DNA of 40,113 nt, from the NCBI GenBank assembly GCA_002869615.1, contig PKUH01000009.1:1-40113 (forward strand), in the 5' to 3' direction. Under the pieces are notes generated by a model that searched no databases, was not told the DNA's origin, and worked only from the letters and a program-made list of their open reading frames with translations. The stretch comes from Desulfuromonas sp. GTDB taxonomy: Bacteria > Desulfobacterota > Desulfuromonadia > Desulfuromonadales > UBA2294. The position numbers and the translations under genes were made by a program. Within the stretch, counting starts at the first letter, position 1, and every line of letters starts with the position of its first letter. Shown one piece after another: positions 24,549 to 33,951 of this stretch.

Positions 24549-26657
24549 ATGCTGAATCAATCTAAAATATTCTGCACCATTTTACTAATCATCCTCATGG
24601 TCGTTTTCTCCGGGCCGATCTCCGCATCAACAGCGACCCAGGAGTACAACCCGAGTCGGGCCAAACTCCTCGGATACATGCTCAAGGAGAGTCTGCCTCG
24701 GCACCATTACAGTCATAAAAAAATTGATGACAAACTCTCGGAGGACGCGTTTGAGCTTTATCTCAAGAGCCTCGACAGCCAGAAACGTTTTTTGCTCAAG
24801 CCGGACACGGTTATTCTCAACCCTTTCCGCCGACAGATTGACAATGAACTCAAGTCGGGAAATATCCGTTTCCCCCTGGTAACGACCCAGATCATAAAAG
24901 ACCGCCTCGAAGCGACCGAAAAAATAATAGAGGATCTGCTCAGCCGCGATTTCGATTTCACTTTGAAGGAGAGTTTCGAAACCGATCCGGATAAACTCGA
25001 TTTCGCCTCGACCGAACAAGAACTGAAGAACCGTTGGCGTAAACTTATCAAGTACCAGGTACTGAACCGTTACCTCGAACTTGAAGAAGAGGAGAAAGCC
25101 AACAAGGATAACAAGGAGCATAGCGTCAAGCCCCGTACGCCGTCGGAACGGCAGCAGGAGGCCCGCGATAAAACCCTGAAAAGCTTCCGCAACCTCTTCT
25201 CCCGGCTGAAGAAGAACACCGAGCAGGATTATTTCAATACCTACCTCAATGCGGTGACCAGGGCGTTTGATCCGCATACCGTCTACCTGCCGCCAAAGGC
25301 GAAGGAAGACTTTGATATCAGCATGCGCGGATCACTCGAAGGCATCGGTGCAACCCTGCGCGAAGAAGATGGATACATCAAGGTCGTCCGGATTATCCCG
25401 GGCAGTGCTGCCTCCCGTCAGGGCGAACTCGAAGCCGAGGATCAGATCATCAAGGTGGCCCAGGGGACCGACGAACCGGTTGATATTGTTGACATGCGCC
25501 TGCGCGATGCGGTCAGCCTGATCCGTGGCAAAAAGGGTTCGGAGGTACGACTGACCGTTAAAAAGCCGGATGCCCGGATCGTCGTGATCCCGATCATCCG
25601 CGACGTTGTTCAAATCGAGGAAACCTTTGTCAAGGGAACGATCTTCGAAGAGAACAAGCAGAAAATCGGTTATATCAAGATCCCGAGTTTCTATCGTGAT
25701 TTTGCCGGATCCCGGAAAGGGAAGGGACGAAATGCGACGGATGATGTACGGGCCGAACTTGAAAAGTTAAAGAAAGAAAAAATCGACGGTCTGATTATTG
25801 ATTTGCGCAACGACGGCGGCGGCGCCTTGACCGATGCCGTCAAGATTGCCGGTTTCTTCATTGAGGAGGGTCCGGTCGTTCAGGTCCGCGACAGCAGCGG
25901 CTCTTCGCGCACGCACGCCGACGAAAGCGGCACTGTTCTGTACGATGGCCCGCTGGCGGTTATGGTCAACCAGTTCAGTGCATCCTCTTCGGAAATCCTG
26001 GCTGCCGTGCTTCAGGATTACGGCCGGGCGGTTATTGTCGGCGGCAATCATACGCACGGCAAAGGTACCGTCCAGGCCATTATCGAACTTGATCGCCGTC
26101 TCCCTTTCCGTAATATGGCCCAGTACAAACCCCTCGGGGCGCTCAAAATAACCATTCAGAAATTCTACCGGGTCAGCGGCGAATCAACCCAGTATCGCGG
26201 CATTGTGCCGGATATCATCCTGCCGGATCGGCTCGGACACCTGAAATCGGGAGAGCAGTACAGTGACCATTCCCTCCCCTGGGACACTGTCGAGGCAATC
26301 GACTACGAGAAATGGGACGCCTTCAGTCTGCCGATAGCAAAACTGCAGCAACTCAGCAAAAAACGGGTTGCTTCGAACGAGGATTTTCAACGCATCATAG
26401 AGGAAGCCGGGCGGGCTCGCGAGCGGAGTGAAAAAACGGTACGGCCGCTGAATATTGACGCGCTGCGTCAGGAGAGAGCCGAGACCAAACAGCTCGCCGA
26501 CGAAGAAGAGCTCTCCGCGCCGCATGGTAAAAAAGGTGACAATCCGGAGGATTGGATCGAACAGGCGAAGAAGGATCCGTATATCAGTGAAACCCGGCAT
26601 ATTTTGTCCGACATCAATAACCTGCCGAGCAGCTCGTTGGCAAAAAGCAGCGAGTGA
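24549..26657 (+). CDS. prc: Tail-specific carboxy-terminal protease Prc
   Basis: 702 residues, close to the length of E. coli Prc. The N terminus (about residues 1-26) is a signal peptide, placing it in the periplasm. An N-terminal helical domain (VTRAFDPHTVYLPPKAKEDF near its end) precedes a PDZ domain (GSLEGIGATLREEDGYIKVVRIIPGSAASR) and the S41 protease core (IGYIKIPSFY, GLIIDLRNDGGGALTDAV). The catalytic Ser is in NQFSASSSE (about 477-481) and the catalytic Lys is Lys505 in HTHGKGTVQ. It degrades or trims envelope proteins from their C termini. The tail (LADEEELSAPHGKKGDNPEDW) is charged. Separated from hflC by a terminator, so probably an independent unit. Confidence 0.95.
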   Translation: MLNQSKIFCTILLIILMVVFSGPISASTATQEYNPSRAKLLGYMLKESLPRHHYSHKKIDDKLSEDAFELYLKSLDSQKRFLLKPDTVILNPFRRQIDNELKSGNIRFPLVTTQIIKDRLEATEKIIEDLLSRDFDFTLKESFETDPDKLDFASTEQELKNRWRKLIKYQVLNRYLELEEEEKANKDNKEHSVKPRTPSERQQEARDKTLKSFRNLFSRLKKNTEQDYFNTYLNAVTRAFDPHTVYLPPKAKEDFDISMRGSLEGIGATLREEDGYIKVVRIIPGSAASRQGELEAEDQIIKVAQGTDEPVDIVDMRLRDAVSLIRGKKGSEVRLTVKKPDARIVVIPIIRDVVQIEETFVKGTIFEENKQKIGYIKIPSFYRDFAGSRKGKGRNATDDVRAELEKLKKEKIDGLIIDLRNDGGGALTDAVKIAGFFIEEGPVVQVRDSSGSSRTHADESGTVLYDGPLAVMVNQFSASSSEILAAVLQDYGRAVIVGGNHTHGKGTVQAIIELDRRLPFRNMAQYKPLGALKITIQKFYRVSGESTQYRGIVPDIILPDRLGHLKSGEQYSDHSLPWDTVEAIDYEKWDAFSLPIAKLQQLSKKRVASNEDFQRIIEEAGRARERSEKTVRPLNIDALRQERAETKQLADEEELSAPHGKKGDNPEDWIEQAKKDPYISETRHILSDINNLPSSSLAKSSE

Positions 26658-26667
26658 CCGGCAGGTT
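26619..26667 (+). other. Large inverted repeat across the prc stop codon
   Basis: AACCTGCCG (26619-26627) and CGGCAGGTT (26659-26667) pair over 9 bp, with a further partial pairing inside. There is no T-tract. It could protect the 3' end of the prc transcript. Confidence 0.35.
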
Positions 26668-26804
26668 ATGGCAAACATCCCGAAGTTGCAAAATGATGCT
26701 TGATTCAACCCTGCTTTCTGTCTATGTTCTATAAATTCAATTCATTATTATGGTCACTCGCTCGCAAGACAAGGTCGACCCGCTTTTTCTTCAAGGAGGA
26801 TGTT

Positions 26805-27530
26805 ATGAAAAGGGCCATTTCGGTTCTGCTTTTGGCCACTACTCTTTCACTTGCCGCCGTAGCATCACTGTATGCTGAAACCATTTACGTCGGCGACCGT
26901 CTGGTCGTTGGCATCCGTGCGACTCCGGAGGCGGCCGCTCCGTCAATCGGCAACCTGACATCGGATGACCCGGTTGAACTCCTGGAAGAAGGCGATGTTT
27001 TTTTCCTCGTCAGAACGGAAGATGGCACGGAAGGGTACATCAAAAAACAGTACCTGACCCGGTCCCGGCCGAAAAATCTGATTATAGCAGACCTCGAAAA
27101 AAAGCTGGCCCGGGAGAAGAAAGCGCTGGCCGATCTTAAGGCATCGATGTCGAGTTCCGAGTCCGATCTTGAGAAAAATCAGGCCAAACTGAATGCCACG
27201 ATCGAGCAACTGCAACAGCAGCTGGCCGAGCAGGAAAAGGAACTGACCGAGCGTGCCAAGGGAGCGGAGAACCTGAAACAGGATCTGGCCGAGGCCCGCA
27301 AAAAGTTCAATAACCTGAAAAAGGATTCCGAAGATGTCATCAGCATCGTCAACGAACGGGAAAGGCTCAAGCAGGAAAACGCGGGATTGACCGATGAGCT
27401 GAACTCGCTGCGCGAAGAGAATGCTTATCTGTTGCGAAGCGGAGTTATCAAGTGGTTTCTGGCCGGCGCCGGCGTGCTTTTTATCGGCTGGATGATCGGT
27501 AAAAGTTCACGCCGTAAGCGGCGCTATTGA
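26805..27530 (+). CDS. TIGR04211-type SH3 domain and coiled-coil membrane protein
   Basis: 241 residues from the ATG at 26805, which follows a perfect AAGGAGG; longer open frames upstream have no such site. Order: signal peptide (residues 1-24), a bacterial SH3-like domain (ETIYVGDRLVVGIRATPEAAAP to EGYIKKQYLTRSRP, about 25-90), a long coiled coil rich in Glu, Lys and Gln (about 95-215), and a C-terminal membrane segment with a basic end (KSSRRKRRY). This is the architecture of the TIGR04211 family, whose role is unknown; the SH3 part may contact peptidoglycan. Its end overlaps an extended frame of the following lipase gene. Confidence 0.88.
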   Translation: MKRAISVLLLATTLSLAAVASLYAETIYVGDRLVVGIRATPEAAAPSIGNLTSDDPVELLEEGDVFFLVRTEDGTEGYIKKQYLTRSRPKNLIIADLEKKLAREKKALADLKASMSSSESDLEKNQAKLNATIEQLQQQLAEQEKELTERAKGAENLKQDLAEARKKFNNLKKDSEDVISIVNERERLKQENAGLTDELNSLREENAYLLRSGVIKWFLAGAGVLFIGWMIGKSSRRKRRY

Positions 27531-27571
27531 TGGCGCTGCAAACTGACCATAAAACGAAGGACAATTTTTAT

Positions 27572-28186
27572 ATGAAACTATTTCGCCATCTTTTCCTGAC
27601 CGGACTTCTGCTGTCCCTGCTCCTGGCCGCCTGCGACAATGGCGATCGTTTCAGCTTTTTACGTCCCAACGATGTCATTCTCGCTTTTGGCGACAGCCTG
27701 ACGCATGGAACCGGGGCCAGCGAAGACAAGAGTTACCCGGCCCAGCTCGAAAAAATGCTTGCGCGCACGGTCATCAATGCCGGCGTTCCGGGTGAGGTTA
27801 CAGCCGAAGGGCTGAAACGCCTGCCGGGATTACTCGATAAGCATGATCCGGATATGCTGATCCTCTGTCACGGCGGCAATGATATCCTGCGCCGTCTCGA
27901 CCGGGAAACGACCATTGCCAACCTCAAGGCGATGATTGGCGAAGCGCAGGCACGTGACATTCCGGTTATCCTGGTTTCGGTACCACAGTTCGGACTGTTC
28001 ATTGACTCGGCCCCCTTCTACCAGGAGATCGCCGACGAAATGAAGATTTTCTGTCAGAACTCAATTGTCAGCGAAATCCTGACCGATAAATCGCTGAAGA
28101 GTGACACCATTCATCCGAACGCTGACGGGTACTTCCAGATGGCGGAGGGGATCGCCGATCTGCTCAAGGAGCACGGGGCAATCTAG
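27572..28186 (+). CDS. tesA: GDSL/SGNH lipoprotein esterase, TesA-like
   Basis: 204 residues from the ATG at 27572 (GAAGGA upstream). MKLFRHLFLTGLLLSLLLAAC is a lipoprotein signal with a lipobox Cys, whereas E. coli TesA is a soluble periplasmic enzyme. The SGNH blocks are all present: FGDSLTHGTGA (catalytic Ser), the Gly of INAGVPGE, CHGGNDIL with the conserved Asn, and DTIHPNADGY with the Asp-His pair. Predicted lysophospholipase or thioesterase at the membrane. It lies 41 bases after the SH3 protein gene and may share its transcript. Confidence 0.92.
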   Translation: MKLFRHLFLTGLLLSLLLAACDNGDRFSFLRPNDVILAFGDSLTHGTGASEDKSYPAQLEKMLARTVINAGVPGEVTAEGLKRLPGLLDKHDPDMLILCHGGNDILRRLDRETTIANLKAMIGEAQARDIPVILVSVPQFGLFIDSAPFYQEIADEMKIFCQNSIVSEILTDKSLKSDTIHPNADGYFQMAEGIADLLKEHGAI

Positions 28187-28199
28187 CGTCAGGATTCTG

Positions 28200-28227
28200 T
28201 TGACTTTTGAATGGCAGATATGATAAC
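28200..28227 (+). promoter_or_regulatory. Promoter candidate for the leader-aminotransferase unit
   Basis: TTGACT (28200-28205) and GATAAC (28222-28227) are 16 bases apart, placing a start about 18 bases before the leader peptide ATG. Confidence 0.45.
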
Positions 28228-28251
28228 TGATTCGACTTACAGGAGGAGTTC

Positions 28252-28350
28252 ATGACTTTTTCATCGGTAGATACAGCACAAGCGAACAACGCGGCGGCCG
28301 CAGCGCAAGCCGCGCGCACCCTGTTGTCTGTTTTTCTGCCGATTGTCTGA
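28252..28350 (+). CDS. Candidate Ala-rich leader peptide before the aminotransferase
   Basis: A 32-codon frame starts with ATG at 28252 after an excellent CAGGAGGAG site. The peptide begins MTFSSVDTAQ, has five consecutive alanines (nine alanines in all), then RTLLSVFLPIV and a stop 23 bases before a strong intrinsic terminator. The short frame, ideal ribosome site, codon bias toward one amino acid and following terminator are typical of attenuation leaders of amino-acid genes. Alanine or branched-chain amino acids would be the natural signals. Translation and control are not shown. No competing antiterminator was identified by eye. Confidence 0.6.
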   Translation: MTFSSVDTAQANNAAAAAQAARTLLSVFLPIV

Positions 28351-28373
28351 ACGCTTTTATTCTAACCACACCC

Positions 28374-28405
28374 AAGGCCATGGCAGAGAAACCATGGCCT
28401 TTTTT
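28374..28405 (+). terminator. Attenuator-type terminator before the aminotransferase gene
   Basis: A perfect 10-bp stem AAGGCCATGG/CCATGGCCTT with an 8-base loop ends in a run of T. It is 52 bases before the aminotransferase ATG and directly after the leader peptide, so it would stop transcription unless relieved. It could instead just end the tesA transcript. Confidence 0.88.
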
Positions 28406-28457
28406 AATGCATGCAATCGCTTCTGGCGACTGAATTTGATAAGAACAGGAGATTAAA

Positions 28458-29762
28458 ATGCGGAACAATATCGTCCATATCGGTGCCGGAGAACTGACCT
28501 ACGAAATCCGGGCTATTGTCGAGATCGCCGACACACTGAAATCACTCGGGATCAAGACCAACATGGAAAACATCGGTGATCCGATCGCCAAGGGGGAAAA
28601 AATTCCCGACTGGATGAAGAAGATCGTCGCCGACCTGGCGATGAAAGATTGCACCTACGGCTACTGTGCAACCAAGGGCGTGTTAGAAACCCGTGAGTTC
28701 CTGGCCGAAATGACCAACAGACGGGGCAAGGCGCAAATCACCGCTGATGATGTTATCTTTTTCAATGGCCTCGGCGATGCGATCCAGAAGGTTTATGGCC
28801 TGCTGCGCCGTGAATCACGCGTCATCGGACCGACTCCGACCTATTCGACGCATTCATCCGGCGAAGCGGCTCATGCCGGCCAAAGACCGGTCTGTTATCG
28901 GCTCGATCCGAACAACAACTGGTACCCCGACCTTGATGACCTGCGCCTGTCGGTCAAATACAATCCGGCAATCTCCGGCATTCTGATTATCAATCCGGAC
29001 AACCCGACCGGCGCTGTCTGGCCGGAGCGGATTCTCAAGGAGATTGTGGCGATCGCCCGGGAGTACGATCTCTTTATCATCGCTGACGAGATTTACCAGA
29101 ACCTGGTCTACAACGGCCAGTCGACCAAGCCGATTTCCGACCTTGTCGGTGATATTCCGGCCATCTCGATGAAAGGGATCAGCAAGGAACTTCCATGGCC
29201 CGGATCGCGCTGCGGCTGGATCGAAGTCTATAATGCCGATAAGGATCCGATGTTCAAGCGGTACATTCAGAGTATCCTTGATTCAAAGATGGTCGAGGTC
29301 TGCTCAACCACCCTGCCGCAAAAAGCGATCCCGCCGATCCTGAGCCATCCCGAATACCAGGGTTGGCTCGACGAACGGATTGAACGCTACGAAAGATTTT
29401 CAAACATCGCCTACGATCTTCTGAAAAAGGTCCCCGGAATACGTTGCAACCGGACCAACGGCGCCTTTTACATGAGTGTCGCTTTCGAACGGGATGTTTT
29501 GAACAACAAGCAGACGCTGCCGATCGAGATCCCCGAAGTCAAAACCCTGGTTGAAGGCCTGGTCAACGAACCAGGGATCAGCCTCGACAAGCGCTTTGTC
29601 TATTATCTGCTGGCATCGACCGGGATCTGTGTCGTGCCGCTCTCGTCGTTCTTTACTCCCGAGCTCGGATTCCGGATTACCCTGCTCGAGCGGAACGAAG
29701 AGGAGTTCACCAAGATTTTTGAATCAATTGCTTTCAGCATCGCCGCTTATCTCAAATCGTAA
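28458..29762 (+). CDS. PLP-dependent class I/II aminotransferase
   Basis: 434 residues, fold type I. Seen: the N-terminal ENIGDPIAKGEKIPDW, the cofactor-binding NPDNPTGAVW, Asp210 and Tyr213 in IADEIYQNLVY, the PLP Lys243 in GISKELPWPGSRCGW, and C-terminal GFRITLLE with the carboxylate-binding Arg. Such enzymes move amino groups between amino acids and 2-oxoacids; the exact substrate is not decided by these motifs. The Ala-rich leader upstream makes alanine or valine/leucine attractive guesses. An AGGAGATTAAA site precedes the ATG. gshA follows 50 bases downstream. Confidence 0.92.
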   Translation: MRNNIVHIGAGELTYEIRAIVEIADTLKSLGIKTNMENIGDPIAKGEKIPDWMKKIVADLAMKDCTYGYCATKGVLETREFLAEMTNRRGKAQITADDVIFFNGLGDAIQKVYGLLRRESRVIGPTPTYSTHSSGEAAHAGQRPVCYRLDPNNNWYPDLDDLRLSVKYNPAISGILIINPDNPTGAVWPERILKEIVAIAREYDLFIIADEIYQNLVYNGQSTKPISDLVGDIPAISMKGISKELPWPGSRCGWIEVYNADKDPMFKRYIQSILDSKMVEVCSTTLPQKAIPPILSHPEYQGWLDERIERYERFSNIAYDLLKKVPGIRCNRTNGAFYMSVAFERDVLNNKQTLPIEIPEVKTLVEGLVNEPGISLDKRFVYYLLASTGICVVPLSSFFTPELGFRITLLERNEEEFTKIFESIAFSIAAYLKS

Positions 29763-29812
29763 TGGGTATCTTCACAATATTCATTCGTGTTATTTCATGC
29801 TAGGCTAAAGTC

Positions 29813-31162
29813 ATGCCTGAGCCGATACTCGCCATGGATCAGCCTGTTGAGACCAAACAGCAGCTGATCAACTATCTCTCCGCCGGCGCCCGCAAACCGG
29901 AAAAGCGCTTTATTGGCGCCGAACTGGAAAAACTGGTGATCGTCAGGGAAAGTGGTGAAGCGGCCCCTTTTTCGCGCATTGAAGAACTCCTCAGACGGCT
30001 TGCGCAGACCGGCGGCTGGGAGGGCATCCGTGAAAACGACCACCTGATTGCCCTGCAGGGGAGCGACTCTTCGATCACTCTCGAACCGGGAGGTCAGCTT
30101 GAGCTTTCCGGTGCCCTCTGTTCCGACATTCACTGCTGCCATGGCGATCTGATCCGCCACCTGCGCCAGATTTCCGGCCAGGCCGAAGAGCTTGGCCTCG
30201 CCTTTCTCGGCCTCGGCCTGCATCCCTTCTCCGGACTCAAAGATATAGAATGGCTACCGAAGGACCGCTACAAGATCATGGGTCCGTACATGCAAAGGCT
30301 CGGCGGCCATGGCCGTGAAATGATGACCCTCAGCGCCGGCGTCCAGATCAATCTCGATTTTATTGACGAAGCCGACTGCGTCGAGAAACTCCGCTTCGGC
30401 ATGATGCTCTCACCGCTTCTTTACGCCCTGTTCGCCAACTCCCCCCTGCTGCACGGCAAACCGTCGGGCTACCTCTCGACCCGCGGTCATTTCTGGTCAA
30501 CCACCGACCCGGATCGAACCGGACTGATTATGGCGCTCTTCGACGATGACGCCAGCCTTGAAACCTACGTCGATTATGCCCTGAACGTGCCGATGTACTT
30601 TATCGTTCGCCAGGGTCAGTACGTTGACCTGACCACTGAACGTTTCACCTTTGCCCGCTTCTGGCAGGAGGGCCATGCCGGGCATCAGGCCCTGATGTCC
30701 GACTGGATTCTTCATCTTTCGACCATCTTCCCTGAAATCCGGTTGCGACCGCAGCTCGAAATCCGTTCGATCGATTCTTTGCCCCAGAACATGTCGCTGG
30801 CCGCAGCGGCGTTACTCAAGGGGCTCTTTTATGACAAGAACGCCCAGGCCGATGCGATGCAACTTTTCAGTCCGCAAGAACTGACTGAAACCTACCGGCA
30901 ATCCCCGAAGTCAGGCCTCGCCACACCGCACAACGGCCATACTCTTCAGGATATAGCCATCGACCTGCTTGTCCTCGCCCGGGAAGGGCTACAGCGGCAA
31001 AAAGTCCGCAACAATTGTGGCATGGATGAAACCATCTACCTCGATATCCTCGACGAAATGGTCGCCAGCGGCAAAACCCTGGCCGAGAGGCTGTTGCAGG
31101 ACTGGCACGGCTCCCATGCCAATAAGCTGGCAGCGCTGATCCGGCATTGCGCCATGACCTGA
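29813..31162 (+). CDS. gshA: Glutamate-cysteine ligase, plant type
   Basis: 449 residues. Joins glutamate and cysteine with ATP, the first step of glutathione synthesis. The sequence matches the plant/alphaproteobacterial GCS2-like class rather than E. coli GshA: FIGAELEKLVIV, EPGGQLELSGA, GLHPFSGLKDIEWLPKDRYKIM, GREMMTLSAGVQINLDF and RGHFWSTTDPDRTG. A glutathione synthetase gene is not in the window. The ATG at 29813 follows TAGGCTAAAGTC; a second Met at 29834 is possible. A strong terminator lies about 150 bases downstream, so the aminotransferase and gshA may share a transcript. Confidence 0.94.
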   Translation: MPEPILAMDQPVETKQQLINYLSAGARKPEKRFIGAELEKLVIVRESGEAAPFSRIEELLRRLAQTGGWEGIRENDHLIALQGSDSSITLEPGGQLELSGALCSDIHCCHGDLIRHLRQISGQAEELGLAFLGLGLHPFSGLKDIEWLPKDRYKIMGPYMQRLGGHGREMMTLSAGVQINLDFIDEADCVEKLRFGMMLSPLLYALFANSPLLHGKPSGYLSTRGHFWSTTDPDRTGLIMALFDDDASLETYVDYALNVPMYFIVRQGQYVDLTTERFTFARFWQEGHAGHQALMSDWILHLSTIFPEIRLRPQLEIRSIDSLPQNMSLAAAALLKGLFYDKNAQADAMQLFSPQELTETYRQSPKSGLATPHNGHTLQDIAIDLLVLAREGLQRQKVRNNCGMDETIYLDILDEMVASGKTLAERLLQDWHGSHANKLAALIRHCAMT

Positions 31163-31316
31163 TCCATCCCGTCCCGACAAATCGACTGCACATCCCCACA
31201 GTTTTATCCTGTCAGACCTGATGCAAAATTATGCGGATCGCCACCTGTTTTTTATTGCTTTTCAACGATACGATACAACCATCAAACAAACCTTCTTCCT
31301 CCACCACCTCGCTCTA

Positions 31317-31357
31317 GACCGGCCCACGACGCCTCCACGTCGGGCCGGTCATTTTTT
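31317..31357 (+). terminator. Intrinsic terminator after gshA
   Basis: GACCGGCC/GGCCGGTC plus CGACG/CGTCG, with a small bulge and a 6-base loop, is followed by ATTTTTTAT. Confidence 0.9.
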
Positions 31358-31552
31358 ATGGGTTTACAAGAACCGCCGCAGATGTAAAAATCCCCTTCAA
31401 ATAATTCTGTCATTTCCGCTAAGCAGGAATTCCTGCACAAGGTATTGGCCGCAGAGAACACAGAGGCCGCAGAAATGATTCCGATATATTTTTAAGATGT
31501 ACTTTCGCTGTGAACACCGTGGTTCACCCTATTAACAATTTAAGGATTCAAC
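31358..31552. other. Intergenic region before tkt with a dispersed CGCAGAG motif
   Basis: No gene is seen. A motif CCGCAGAGAACACAGAGG lies at about 31449-31466, related to motifs at 208-224, 35875-35892 and 38309-38332. AAGGATTCAAC just before 31553 serves as the tkt ribosome site. Confidence 0.4.
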
Positions 31553-33538
31553 ATGTCTGAAAAATTTACCGAAGCTGCTACCGAATCGATCAACACCATC
31601 CGTATGTTATCCGCCGATGCCGTCGAAAAAGCCAACTCGGGCCACCCCGGGACACCGATGGAAGCTGCCCCGATCGCCTATCTGCTCTACCGCCATCACC
31701 TGCGCCACAACCCGGCCAACCCTGAATGGCCTGGCCGCGATCGTTTTATCCTGTCGTGCGGTCATGCTTCGATGCTGCTCTACAGCTCGCTTTTTCTCTC
31801 CGGCTACGACCTGACGCTTGACGACCTGAAAAATTTCCGTCAGCTCGGCAGTCCGACCGCCGGCCACCCGGAGTTCGGTCATCTGCCCGGCATCGAAACA
31901 ACGACCGGCCCACTCGGTCAGGGGATCGCGGTTGCCGCCGGCATGGCGATGGGCGCCCGCTTTCTGCAGAAGAATGTCAGCCAGGAGTTGTTCGACTACC
32001 GGACCTACTGCCTCTGTTCCGATGGTGACCTGATGGAAGGGGTTTCCGCTGAAGCGGCTTCGCTGGCCGGCCATCTCCGTCTTGGCAGCCTGATCTGTCT
32101 TTATCTCGACAACAAGATTACCATTGAAGGGGATACCAGCCTCGCTTTTACCGAGGAAGTCGCAACCCGTTATCTCAGCTACGGCTGGCAGGTTCAGCAT
32201 GTCGAGGGCGAAAATCTCGACGATATCAACCGGGCTATCGAAAAGGCAAAACATTCGCCGCGACCGTCACTGATTCTGGCGCGCAGCCATATCGGTTACG
32301 GCGCTCCGAACAAACAGGATACCGCAGCCGCGCACGGTGCGCCGCTCGGTCAGGATGAGTTGAAGCTGACCAAGCAGTTCCTCGGCCGGGATCCCGAACA
32401 AACGTTTCAGGTTCCCGAGGCTGCAGTTTCGCACATGGGTGAAGTAAAGAGCATCGGCGCAAACCTTGAAGCCGATTGGCAGAAAAAACTGGCAGAAGAG
32501 CTGAAAGAGAATACGAAACTCGCTGCCTGGCAGCAGGCTGCAAATGGCGAGCTGCCGGCAGGGTGGGATGATCTGCCGACCTTCGCAGCCGGAGAAAAAC
32601 TGGCGACCCGCCAGGCGAGCGGTCAGACCCTCAATGCCCTGGCCGACAAGCTGCCACTTCTGCTCGGCGGTTCCGCCGACCTCGGCCCCTCTAATAATAC
32701 GACCCTGAAAAACGAAACATCCTTCGGCCCCTGTACGAGCGGCCGCAACATTCACTTCGGTGTCCGTGAACACGCCATGGGAGCGGTCATGAATGGCCTG
32801 GCCCACACCGACGGCCTGATTCCCTTCGGCGGCACCTTCCTGATCTTCGCCGACTACATGCGGCCGCCGATCCGCCTTGCAGCGATGATGGGCCTGCAAA
32901 CAGTCTACGTTCTGACCCATGACTCGATCGGCCTCGGCGAAGACGGCCCGACCCATCAGCCGATTGAACAATTGCCGGGCCTGCGCGCCGTTCCAAATCT
33001 GACGGTGATCCGCCCCGGCGACGCCAACGAAACGGTTGAAGCCTGGAAGGCAGCGATCGCCAATCAGTCGGGACCGACTGCGCTGATTCTTTCGCGGCAG
33101 GGCTGGCCGACCATTGACCGCGAGCAATATCCGCCGGCCGCCGAACTGCACAAGGGCGCTTATGTCCTGAAGCAGGAAAGCTCGAAGCTCGATGCGGTTC
33201 TGATTGCCAGCGGCTCGGAAGTTCCTCTCGCCATGACAGCCGCTGCCGAACTCGAAGCTGATGGGCTCGGTGTGCGGGTCGTTTCGATGCCTTCGTGGGA
33301 ACTGTTCGAATTGCAGAGCCAGGAATACCGTGACGAGGTTCTGCCGCGCGACTGCCCGAACCGGGTTGCCATCGAAGCTGCCAGCATCTTCGGCTGGGAA
33401 CGCTACATCGGCAGCAAGGGCCTGGTTATCGGCATGTCCGGCTTCGGTGCCAGCGGCCCGGCCGACCAGCTGATGCAGCATTTCGGCTTTACCGTCGAAA
33501 ACGTCAAGGCCAAGGTTAAATCACTTATCGCCGACTGA
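31553..33538 (+). CDS. tkt: Transketolase
   Basis: 661 residues, the full usual length. Transfers two-carbon units between sugar phosphates with thiamine diphosphate in the pentose phosphate pathway. Landmarks: [36 protein letters not shown], the TPP-binding [18 protein letters not shown] followed by [10 protein letters not shown], the catalytic Glu block [17 protein letters not shown], and [19 protein letters not shown]. Followed by its own terminator. It runs convergent to pepF across repeat copy B. Confidence 0.97.
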   Translation: MSEKFTEAATESINTIRMLSADAVEKANSGHPGTPMEAAPIAYLLYRHHLRHNPANPEWPGRDRFILSCGHASMLLYSSLFLSGYDLTLDDLKNFRQLGSPTAGHPEFGHLPGIETTTGPLGQGIAVAAGMAMGARFLQKNVSQELFDYRTYCLCSDGDLMEGVSAEAASLAGHLRLGSLICLYLDNKITIEGDTSLAFTEEVATRYLSYGWQVQHVEGENLDDINRAIEKAKHSPRPSLILARSHIGYGAPNKQDTAAAHGAPLGQDELKLTKQFLGRDPEQTFQVPEAAVSHMGEVKSIGANLEADWQKKLAEELKENTKLAAWQQAANGELPAGWDDLPTFAAGEKLATRQASGQTLNALADKLPLLLGGSADLGPSNNTTLKNETSFGPCTSGRNIHFGVREHAMGAVMNGLAHTDGLIPFGGTFLIFADYMRPPIRLAAMMGLQTVYVLTHDSIGLGEDGPTHQPIEQLPGLRAVPNLTVIRPGDANETVEAWKAAIANQSGPTALILSRQGWPTIDREQYPPAAELHKGAYVLKQESSKLDAVLIASGSEVPLAMTAAAELEADGLGVRVVSMPSWELFELQSQEYRDEVLPRDCPNRVAIEAASIFGWERYIGSKGLVIGMSGFGASGPADQLMQHFGFTVENVKAKVKSLIAD

Positions 33539-33560
33539 TCCTTAAAGCTGATGAACAATA

Positions 33561-33596
33561 AAAGGGGACGACCCGTTAAGGGTGCGTCCCCTTTTT
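33561..33596 (+). terminator. Intrinsic terminator after tkt
   Basis: GGGGACG/CGTCCCC with an inner ACCC/GGGT pair and one bulged base, preceded by an A-run and followed by TTTTTAT. Confidence 0.92.
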
Positions 33597-33613
33597 ATAT
33601 ATAACCCATAAGC

Positions 33614-33951
33614 AGGGGGAATCAATTGATGATTTTGACTCACCCCCGTAGCTCTTGAGGTCGCTACCGTCAGCACAATCACAGAACCGTAGCCCAACCG
33701 CAACCGCCACGGAGATGTGACGCGTTTGCCTCAAGGCAAACTCCCAAACAGCAAAGTTGAACAGAAATGATTCAGCCCGGACAAAAGCCCCCTGCAAGGG
33801 AGCCGTTTTCTGCATACTCTTTTATGGCTCAATAAAAGAGTATGGCGGAGTGCGCGGCCGCAACCGCGCGGTTCTCTTGTATTCAGGGACACTTTCCTGA
33901 ACTTCGAGAGTGTCACCATCCAACCAATCACGGTCGCCGGTATTGCTCGGC
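33614..33951. repeat. Dispersed multi-hairpin element, copy B
   Basis: Aligns with 19325-19630 in the same orientation, and its first part also matches the left edge of the window in inverted form. The 13-bp inverted repeat CATACTCTTTTAT/ATAAAAGAGTATG (33813-33844) and its loop are identical to copy A. Here the first hairpin is perfect, GTAGC/GCTAC, and the TTTGCC/GGCAAA hairpin has loop TCAA instead of TTAA. The terminal GGGACACT/AGTGTC hairpin is slightly decayed. No coding frame. It lies between convergent tkt and pepF. Confidence 0.85.

Noticed and set aside
32267-33481. Long open frame on the minus strand opposite tkt
   Set aside because: Shadow of the transketolase gene; no ribosome site or known motif.
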